This document shows positions 51,101-59,129 of a stretch of DNA of 64,000 bases, piece after piece. Source of the stretch: Selaginella moellendorffii (lineage: Eukaryota; Streptophyta; Lycopodiopsida; Selaginellales; Selaginellaceae); the NCBI RefSeq assembly GCF_000143415.4, contig NW_003314291.1, positions 602,006 to 666,005 on the forward strand. Direction: 5' to 3'. The notes beneath the pieces were generated by a model. It was not told where the DNA came from and searched no databases. It saw only the letters and a list, made by a program, of their open reading frames with translations. The first letter of the stretch is position 1. Every line of letters begins with the position of its first letter. Position numbers and translations under genes: made by a program.

Positions 51101-52953
51101 TGTTTGCGGTGGTCAAGGCGCTCAAGGAGTGGCGACACTACCTTGGGAGACACTTCAAGGTTTACACGGACAATGTGGCAACGAAACACTTCTTGTCACA
51201 ACCCGACCTGAGAGGGAAACAAGGTCGGTGGGCCAATGCCTTGGCCGAGTTTGATTGCGAGATTCTGTACAAGCCTGGGAAGAGCAACATCGTGGCAGAT
51301 GCGCTAAGTCGAAAAGCGAGCTTGAGGTTGGCGATCTCCAGCGCAACAGCAACCTTCTGGGACGATGTGCGGACAGCATATGAGAACGATGGTCTAGCAC
51401 AAGAAGTGTTGTTGAGGAATCTGGAGGCACGGGAAGCTCACCAGAGAGGTGAGCCGCCAACGGAAGAGAAAACGGGCTATGCGGAACGCAATGGACTCAT
51501 TTATTACAAGCAAACGAGGGTGTATGTTCCAGAAGGTGGACTAAGGAAGGTAGCCTTAGAAGAGTGTCATGACGGACCTCTTGCGGGACACGGCTGAGTG
51601 CCCAAGACGATGGGCTTACTCAAGAGGAAGTACCATTGGCCAGATATGGCTAAGGACGTTCAAGACTATGTAAAGACATGTCCAACATGTCAGCAGGTCA
51701 AAGCCGTGACTAAGGCTAGTGGGGGCTTGTTGCAAAGCATCCCCATTCCAGATCGTCCGTGGAAATGTCTCACGATGGACTTCATCACGGGACTACCCCC
51801 AAGCGAGGGGTTCGATGCGATATTCGTGGTGGTGGACCGATTTTCGAAGATGGCACATTTCATACCCACCACAACGGAGGTGGATGCGGAAGGTGTGGCG
51901 AAACTGTTCTTCGAACAAGTGGTTCGAGTGCGGGGAAGGCCAGAGGAGATTATCTCAGACCGAGATAAGATCTTCACTAGTAGGTTCTGGAGGACCCTCC
52001 TGGAACAGTATCGCACCAAGTTGAAATTCAGCACAGCCTATCACCCACAGACAGGTATGGGGTATTAAGTCAAGTTTGGTGGTCCTAACACTTCTTGACA
52101 GACGGACAAACGGAAAGGGTGAATAGGCAGCTGGAGGATTATTTGCGATGCTATGTCTCGGGAGACCAGACCGATTGGGTAAGTCATTTGGGACTTGCGG
52201 AAATGTGTTATAACAACTCACCACATTCGAGTATCGGGGTGAGTCCATGGGAAGTCATCAATGGGCGAGCTATTGAAGGTCCTGTGGAACTCGGCGTGGC
52301 CGAGTATCATGGAGAGTTACCCGCAGTGGAGGCATTCACGGCGGAAAGACTCAACATTTGGAATCTAGTGAGGGATTCCTTGGAACGGGCTCAACAAAGG
52401 CAAACCAAGTACGCGAACCTAAAGCGCCGGGACGTAGAGTTCCAAGCTGGGGAGAAGGTGTGGTTGAACACCAAGAACCTTAGGCTACCAAGTGGGATCA
52501 GCTGAAAGTTGACCCAAAGGTAAAAATGCATATATTCCTGTAAATGAATTGATCTTGAGTTCCTTAAGCAGGTTCGCGGGGCCTTACGAGATTGAGGCAC
52601 GAATCGGTAAAGTGGCTTACCGACTCCGACTTCCTCGAGAGATGGGGAAGATGCACCCAGTGTTCCATGTGAACTTACTCAAGCCGTACTTTGAGGATCC
52701 GCTTCGCAAAGACCAAGTAAGACCTTTACCTGAGGTTATCCAAGGGGAAGAGGAATACGAAGTCGAGGCCATCCTCAATGCGCGCAAGAGCAAGCGACAA
52801 GGACGCGAGGTGAGAGAGTTCCATGTGAAGTGGAAAGGATTTCCACACTGCGAAGCAACATGGGAACCGGAGGAGAACCTAGCGAACGCGCGAGATCTAG
52901 TGGAGGAATTTCTGCAAGGCAGAACTCTATGTACTTATGCAAAGTTCAATTAA
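48181..52953 (+). CDS. gag-pol polyprotein with C-terminal chromodomain, interrupted
   Basis: One frame starts at ATG 48,181. The gag part ends in a CCHC knuckle ([14 protein letters not shown], residue 367 on). Then come protease ([11 protein letters not shown], Asp near residue 442), reverse transcriptase (YIDD at residues 788-791), RNase H ([14 protein letters not shown]) and integrase (CPTCQQVK zinc site, [26 protein letters not shown]). The chromodomain ([21 protein letters not shown]) ends at TAA 52,951-52,953; it likely targets insertion to heterochromatin. A TGA at 51,595-51,597 lies before the integrase core and a second at 52,503-52,505, both in frame. Two intron-like gaps with GT-AG ends, 52,055-52,101 and 52,520-52,571, must be removed to keep integrase motifs in frame. 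This copy cannot produce a full polyprotein without readthrough and splicing. Confidence 0.9.
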
Positions 52954-53048
52954 AAATATCAATTTGCAAAGTTGAGCAAGTGGCACATGTTGGGACCCGA
53001 AGGCGCGCCAAAGGTGAGCTAATTAGCATGGGTTAGCTAGGTCGACCA

Positions 53049-53161
53049 GGCGTAGGGAGCTACGCCCGACTCCCTGCGGGGATGTCGAAACCGTAGACGT
53101 ATTCTACGGAGGTTGGGTTCGAGTCCCAACCCCCTAGTAAAGCAAGGCTGGGTTCAAGTCC
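53049..53161 (+). other. tRNA-like hairpin module in the gypsy 3' region
   Basis: Three hairpins lie in tRNA-like order: GGCGTAG GGAG CTACGCC (53,049-53,066), CCGTAGA CGTAT TCTACGG (53,091-53,109) and a perfect T-arm mimic TTGGG TTCGAGT CCCAA (53,113-53,129), whose loop holds the Pol III B box GGTTCGAGTCC. A second, imperfect T arm with GGTTCAAGTCC follows at 53,151-53,161. There is no acceptor stem, so this is not a tRNA gene. Confidence 0.55.
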
Positions 53162-53342
53162 CGACCCCATACTAGGGCGTGGTGAGGGGTGGAGTATAGG
53201 GACACCTATATTCCGTTGTCATGAGCTCTTGGCCGGGGAGGCTAACTTAGGCACACCGCTAAGTGGGGGGATGCCCCCGGAGACATGGTCAACAAGTCGT
53301 AGGATAAAAAAGAGACGTTCGATGTGGGCATCGAACTTCTTC

Positions 53343-53357
53343 TATGGGTGGTGGAGT
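53343..53357 (+). other. Polypurine tract of the gypsy element
   Basis: TATGGGTGGTGGAGT directly precedes the 3' LTR. The same tract precedes the 3' LTR of E1. Confidence 0.8.
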
Positions 53358-54505
53358 TGTAAGGAACCAACTCGCCGAGGTGTCGTAGGCTAAGGGAACC
53401 CCGAAAGCATGACCAAAATGACAAAGAGTTCATCGGATGGGACCAAGTCAAAGATCGAGTCCAAGACCGACTCTAGGACCGAGTTCGAGATCGAGTCCGG
53501 AATCGAGTCCGAGACCGACTCGGGGACCGAGTTCGAGTCCGAGTTCGAGACCGAGTTCGAGACGGAGTCCGAGATCCGAAATCGGGTCCGAGACCGAGTC
53601 CGAAGTCGAGTCCGAGGTCGGGCCCGAGATCGGGTCCGAGATCGAGTCCGCGATCGAGTCCGAGACCGAATCCGAAGTCGGATCCGAAATCGGATCCGAG
53701 ATCGAGCCAGAGACTAAGTCCAAATACTAATACGGGTCAAGGGGTGAAAGCCCAAAGCGTGCGTCCCCCAGGGGGGGGGGGCTGCAGGGGGTTCCAAAAG
53801 TATAGTAGGGATAGTGAGGTCCAGGAACCAGTTTTGAAGGGACTCTCCAGTTGGGCTTCCAAACCGACTTGAGGTTGGGACTGGGACTAAGGGGCCTTGG
53901 GTGGGAGTGAGCATGGACTTGGCTGGTGCCGGAGGGGCCATCCAAGGAAGTGCTCAAGAGCAGCTCCCACTCCCGAAAGGGAAACCGATTGCGGTGCTCC
54001 CGGCTCATGTGGAGTGGTGCCCCACTTGAGTACCATGCGGCTCATTGGTCCTCGTCCTTCCTAGGGGCTTGGGCCTTCCTTCGGGATGGATGTGGGGGGC
54101 GAGGGGTACCCATACCGGGCCGTTAGGCCACGGTGTTTCGTCCCGGCGTCCCGAAGCAAGTGTTGCACTCAAGACTTGGGATTTAGAGGGTCCCATGATC
54201 AAGTCTTGTGGTACCAAGGGATGTTAGGAATCTGGAAGCTTGGTGTGCTTGGCTGCTTGTGCTTGCGGGGAGTGTAGCCGAACCTTAAGTCCAGTCTAAC
54301 CCGGGGAGGGGGATTGGGAGTGATTTGGGAATCCGTGGAAGGATGGCTAACTCTCCGTTGCTCGTGCAGTGAGTAGCTGAAACCAAGTAGGAGCTGGTAC
54401 CATAGGCGAGAACCTTGGCAAGGGAACTTAGCAAAAGCCAAGGCAGTGTTGGACGGATAGACGAGGTAAGCTGGCAAATTGGAAAGGAAAAATTTGTGGC
54501 TTACA
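53358..54505 (+). repeat. 3' LTR of the gypsy element
   Basis: Same length and, as far as I can compare, same sequence as the 5' LTR at a constant offset of 6,384 bp. Confidence 0.93.
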
Positions 54506-56166
54506 GCGTTGAGCTTCAAATCATTGGGCTTCCGGCCGTCCTCCACACCCATTGAGTTTAGCAACTCCCCGTCATGGTACCTCCTTAGCACATCTACCCA
54601 TTTGTCAAAAACAACTTTTGTCGCGAGTAGAATGTTATGGATGCTGAGTGTGTCATTGACCCCCAGTGTTTTCGAGAGAAGACTCGAGAATTCCTGCAAT
54701 GGAAATGGCGTGAGGCCACATGCTATGCCACATGCAACGAGGCTTACCTGCCAGGCGCTAGTTGCTAGTGCACGTCCTTGTCCTGGTTTTTGTGGCTTCT
54801 TCAGTTGAACCCAGAGCTTCCGTGTTCGTGCCAATGTCTCGTGCAGACCCGATTTGTAGCACGTTTCTTGCTTGACATTCTGCGCGTGGGAGATGTATAT
54901 GATAGATCGGAGGGGCGAGTTGCCTTTTATCAGGCGGACAACTCTTGACTTGAAGACTTTCTTCACCTCCTCGCCCACCATAATATCCACAACTATCTGT
55001 TGCATCGCCAAGCTAGAATGCTGCCCGGAGACGGCATAGAACCGGATGTTCTGATCGTCCAACACCTTCCTATTGATCAAGTCTGGAAACCTCGTCTCGC
55101 CCTTCATTGTTCGGTAGTAGGGGATCACGTCTGCGATGTCGGGTGTTACTGGACTTGCCAGCATCTTCTGCTTCAGTTTCTCCACCCACTCATCAGATAC
55201 TAGCCTGTGGTTGTATTTGCTTTGGATCTCGATACGGCTCACGTCGATTGTATATACTTTGTTGGAATAGTAACAAGTACTATTATCTGCGACGATTTTT
55301 GCTGCCTCTTCTTGCTCTTTCTGCTCTTTGCGGCTCTTCTTTTTGGTGGGTGTAGTGTTCGAACCCGAGGCAATGGCATCACCGAGTAGCTTCTTTTTTG
55401 GAGCAGCAGAGTCGGACGTCGGCTTGAGCTTGACCACCCTTTTCTGCTTCGGGGTAGTTTCCAGATCGACCCCCTTCCCCTTCGCTTCGCAAACTGGAGG
55501 CACTCTCAACGGCTCAATGTTGGAATATAGTTTTTGAACATCGCCGTAGGTGAGGTCCGTGGATTCCATGTGATCTTCATAGACCCGCAGCGTCTTTGAA
55601 ATTGTGGGCCTCCTGGACAACCTCTCCCTAGCTCCCTCTAGGAATTCCTCATAGCCGCTGCCCCCCTCCGGGAAGCCGCTAGGATGTGCAAGGTGGATCT
55701 TGAAGGCGGACGCTGTCTCTACCACAAGTGCCAGTCCATATTCTTGCATGGAACTGCATGGAGTGTCTGTCACTTGGATGAGGATCCCCATGCATTCTTT
55801 TCTCCCACCATCTGTGTTGTACAGCATCAGATCCTCGCCTTCCATCCCGAAAGTCCAACTGGTGAGCTCCTCCCCCTTCTCTGCATCCACATTGACAGTG
55901 GCTGGAAGAAGAACGCAATTCCTCGCCTGTTCAAAAATGCACAACAATTAGAGCTGACAGATGAAAAGCTAGCAGCTGGAAATAACGTGAGGCCACACGC
56001 CATTCACCACTGCATCAGATGTCTTGAGGCTGCATCCTAAGATGGCGTGAGGCTACACGCCATCTGTAACCGGACTGCACTCGAGAGCCCGATCGGTGCA
56101 TGCCAATGTTGCTACTGAATGGCATGTGGCCTCATGCCATTTTCTACTTCGTCTAAAAGACTTACC
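54506..56166 (-). pseudogene. 5' portion of the giant element's long minus-strand gene, with a ParB-like segment
   Basis: Minus-strand exons end near 56,166 and run 55,926-54,748 and 54,693-54,506. The last is cut by the gypsy element and resumes at 46,973, after one copy of the GCGTT duplication. In the middle is a segment like ParB/Srx nuclease folds: a start IDVSRIEIQSKYNHRLVS, then a strand-Gly motif YAVSGQHSSLAMQQI where ParB has G-x-H/R-R (about 54,970-55,270). Basic Lys-rich linkers flank it. The 54-bp intron 54,694-54,747 consists largely of one palindrome copy. The 5' end is unresolved: the exon ending at 56,166 has no in-frame ATG before an upstream stop, so a further exon must lie in the GC-rich stretch to the right. 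Confidence 0.58.
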
Positions 56167-56620
56167 ATTTGAAGCCGAATGGAGGCCGTGACAATCGAGG
56201 CCGGACTCGCTGGCGAATGTGCACTGTGTGTGCAGCGGATCGTAGCAGCAAGGCTACTCTGCCACTTACAGTTGGAGAGTGGTGCTGAAATCTCCCGGGA
56301 CGCCAAGTGGGCTGCGTGTGGGTGGTGGAGTGGGCGGCGGAGTTGGCGGCGAAGTTACAAACTGGGTGTGTCTTGAAGTGGACGCCGATGCACACGAGCG
56401 CGATGCGAGCGCGAGTGTGATGCAAGCGCGAGTGGACGCCGATGCACACGAGAAACCTGTAGAGAAGTGAGCGTGATCGCGAGTGGGAGCGCGATGCGAG
56501 CGGGAGCGCGAGTGTGATGCGAGCGCGAGCGCGAGTGTGCGAGCGCGAGTACAAAGCAAAATGCAAAACCTAACCTCACACGCGCGAAATGTCACAACGG
56601 TTGGTAATCCCGCCACGTCA
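56167..56620 (-). other. GC-rich block with GCGAG-type repeats, probable 5' end of the minus-strand gene
   Basis: Degenerate GCGAG/GAGCGCGA repeats occupy about 56,379-56,550, including a duplicated TGGACGCCGATGCACACGAG unit. Arg/Ala/Ser-rich frames here come from the repeat. The position between divergent genes suggests promoter and first-exon sequence. Confidence 0.4.
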
Positions 56621-58636
56621 TCATTCCTCGGACTTGGGCGCCACCATTAATTTCTGGATTGCCGCGCGCATGCAAGCACGCAAAATCCAAAAGAAATCCG
56701 CAACGTCATCATTCCTCGGACTGCATGCACGCGAAATCCAAAAGAAAGATCATGATTGGGATATCATTTAATACCCTCGCTATATTTATACCATGCATGA
56801 TTGGATATTCCAAAGCATCTTGTATTTCCAAAAATGGCAGATGTTCAGCTAAATAAAGAAATTCTATCTGTTTCTATTTTTCTCTCAAATCAATATTATA
56901 GCGTGTGGGCTCATGCAATTTTGAACCAAAGAAACCCAAAAAACGTTGGACCCAAAATATTTTGAAAAAACCCGAAAAACCCTAAACATTTTAAACCCAA
57001 AAATCCAGGCGTCCTGTGGCGTTATTCCTTCAATGGCGTGTGGGCGCATGCCATTTTCAGGGCCAAATGCTGAATGGAGAAAAATTCCCTTTCAGTGCAA
57101 ATGCTGCAAGAGGCAGATGCCGAGCACAAAGGACTGTAACTACCTCACATGACACAGATAAACTTTTCTCTATTTGGCAAAGATAAACTTTATAGCGTGT
57201 GGGCTCATGCAATTTTGAACCCAAAAAATGCACCAAAAAATTCTCGGCGTCATCTGGCATTATCTCTTGAATGGCGTGGGGCCGCATGCCATTTTCAGGG
57301 GCACATAGGAGTATATTCCTAGGATATTCTGACACGCGCGAGATTTTTTTGAGTTTTCTGGAGATCCAACCGTTAGATCGCAACTAGATTTTACAGAATG
57401 GTATACAATGTCTTTCTTGATGACCCTGCAAAGAAGCATCTCAATCGGACACCACATGAGACCACACGAGCCTTACAATGTTTCAGGGGCATTTGCCATA
57501 GATCCGACCATTATTTTGCTCCAAGATTTCACAGTTTGGTGTGCATTGACCTTTCCATCGAAACTGCAAAGGGACATCACAATCAGATGCGGGATCACAA
57601 GAAACTAACTTCACTAACTCTGGTTTCACCAAGATCTACGTAAGGAGTTATGAAATGAAAGGACCCTCTCTATTGAAATGTGTTTATGGTCCTAGGGGCA
57701 TTGTGACATATCAAAGGATTTTGCATCAAGTTCTGTATTTGCATGTTTATCAAGCTACTGAATTGCTAAACCCTAAACCCTAAACCCTAAACCCTAAACA
57801 TGTGGCAAATGCTGCGTGAAGAAAGATGCCCTTTCTGTGCAAATGCTGTAAGAGGCAGATGCCGAGCAGATGTATCTCAGGCTAGCGAAGGGGACGAACG
57901 AAAGCTAGCTATAAACATGACGGGATGCAAATAGATTACTAGGCTGGTCCTACGAAAATCAAAAACCATAATTGAAAACATTGAAAATGCAAAAAGAAAG
58001 GTTTATAATATTTTTGAATTTTAGGCAACCAAAGGAATGTAAGTAGGGCATGTGTTTGTAAGTTTAAAAATGCCTCAACCACTTAAATTCCCAAGTAAAT
58101 AAAGCTGTTTCTATTTTTGGTACAGGTAAACTTTATAGCGTGTGGGCTCATGCAATTTTGAACCCAAAAATGCACCAAAAAATGCTCGACTAGCATTATT
58201 CTTTGAATGGCGTGTGGCCTTATGTCGAGCATTATTCTTTGAATGGCGTGTGGCCTTATATTGCCATAAATGGACGTACACACACAGCATAATTATTCCT
58301 TTACACGGCGAATAATCTTGGCGCGGATCGCTGACATGGCATGGCAAAGTTCGAATCACTGACATGGCACAGCTGGATCGAGGCAAGGACATGATGTGAC
58401 AAAGTTCAACGTCCGACAGCAAAGTCTAGAAGCTACTCAGTTTGAAATTTGTCAGAGGAATCATAAGATCTGGTTTGTCAGAGGATTTGATGTGACGTTC
58501 AAGCGTGTGTTATTTTTGAATTCTCGAACTCATTCCTAGGTCTATCATTTTTGTGCGCCGTGTTCTTGGTTCCGCTGAGCGCAGTGAGCGCTGCTTGTGT
58601 AAGCGGCGTTGTGGGCTGTGGTTTATGCGTCTACGA
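56621..58636. other. Divergent intergenic region with duplicated blocks
   Basis: No gene is supported. A block beginning ATAGCGTGTGGGCTCATG and continuing TTTTGAACCCAAA occurs three times (56,898, 57,192, 58,135). A block with AGAGGCAGATGCCGAGCA occurs near 57,109 and 57,852. A 36-bp unit is tandemly repeated at about 58,193-58,264. Many palindrome copies lie here. Confidence 0.65.
57766..57799 (-). repeat. Interstitial plant telomere-type repeat, (CCCTAAA)n
   Basis: Almost five uninterrupted CCCTAAA units, the plant telomere repeat seen in its C-strand form, lie in the middle of the giant element. Short telo boxes also occur in plant promoters, but this run is longer than the usual one or two units. 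Confidence 0.92.
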
Positions 58637-58767
58637 GCGGTTGCGGCATTGCGAGCGCCATTGCGAGCGGCAGTTTATGCGAGTGGCAGTTTGTGCGAGC
58701 GGCGCTACGAGCAGTTGCGGTGTTGCGAGCGGCGCTATGAGTAGTTGCAGTGTTGCGAGCGGCACTG
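58637..58767 (+). repeat. Short degenerate tandem repeat, GTTGCGAGCGGC type
   Basis: Several imperfect copies of a unit around TTGCGAGCGGC lie upstream of the plus-strand transposase-like gene. The GCGAG core is shared with the block on the other side of the intergenic region. Confidence 0.6.
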
Positions 58768-59129
58768 TCTTTGGTGTGGCTACCGCTTCCTCTTGATATT
58801 CGCCACTTGTGCTTCCTGGTATGTTCACCATGGAATGGCTTAGGACCACATTTAGAAATGGCATGAGGCCACATGCCATCTTGGGCCCTTGCAATTTCAT
58901 GGCTAGCGTATTGTCATGTATGTTTTTACTTGCCTGCAGCTGTGTGTATATCAAGATGGCATGAGGCCTCATGCCAATTTTGTGAATGCGAAATTTCACG
59001 TGGGTGTCAATAGCATGTTTGAATAATGGCATGTGGCCTCATGCTATTGAGGTTGTTTGGTATGTTATGATTTAGGCCATTCTCCAATCATTTTTTGTAT
59101 GGTCTTAACTTCTTTTCTGCACTTTCAGA

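Larger units (their letters stand above)
46974..54505 (+). mobile_element. Ty3/gypsy chromovirus-type LTR retrotransposon
   Basis: LTRs at 46,974-48,121 and 53,358-54,505 are each 1,148 bp, and their six-frame translations agree throughout, so they appear identical. The 5-bp duplication GCGTT flanks the element (46,969-46,973 and 54,506-54,510). A Met-type primer site follows the 5' LTR, and the purine tract ATGGGTGGTGGAGT precedes the 3' LTR. The coding region is one gag-pol frame ending in a chromodomain. It sits in an exon of the giant element's minus-strand gene, so it is younger than that element. Identical LTRs imply a very recent insertion. Confidence 0.95.

Noticed and set aside
53049-53161. 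A real tRNA gene in the gypsy 3' region
   Set aside because: A T arm and other hairpins are present, but there is no acceptor stem and no proper anticodon loop, so it is reported only as a tRNA-like module.
56162-56616. Arg/Ala/Ser-rich frames on the minus strand
   Set aside because: Generated by GCGAG repeats; part may be exon sequence, but none of these frames joins the next exon in phase.
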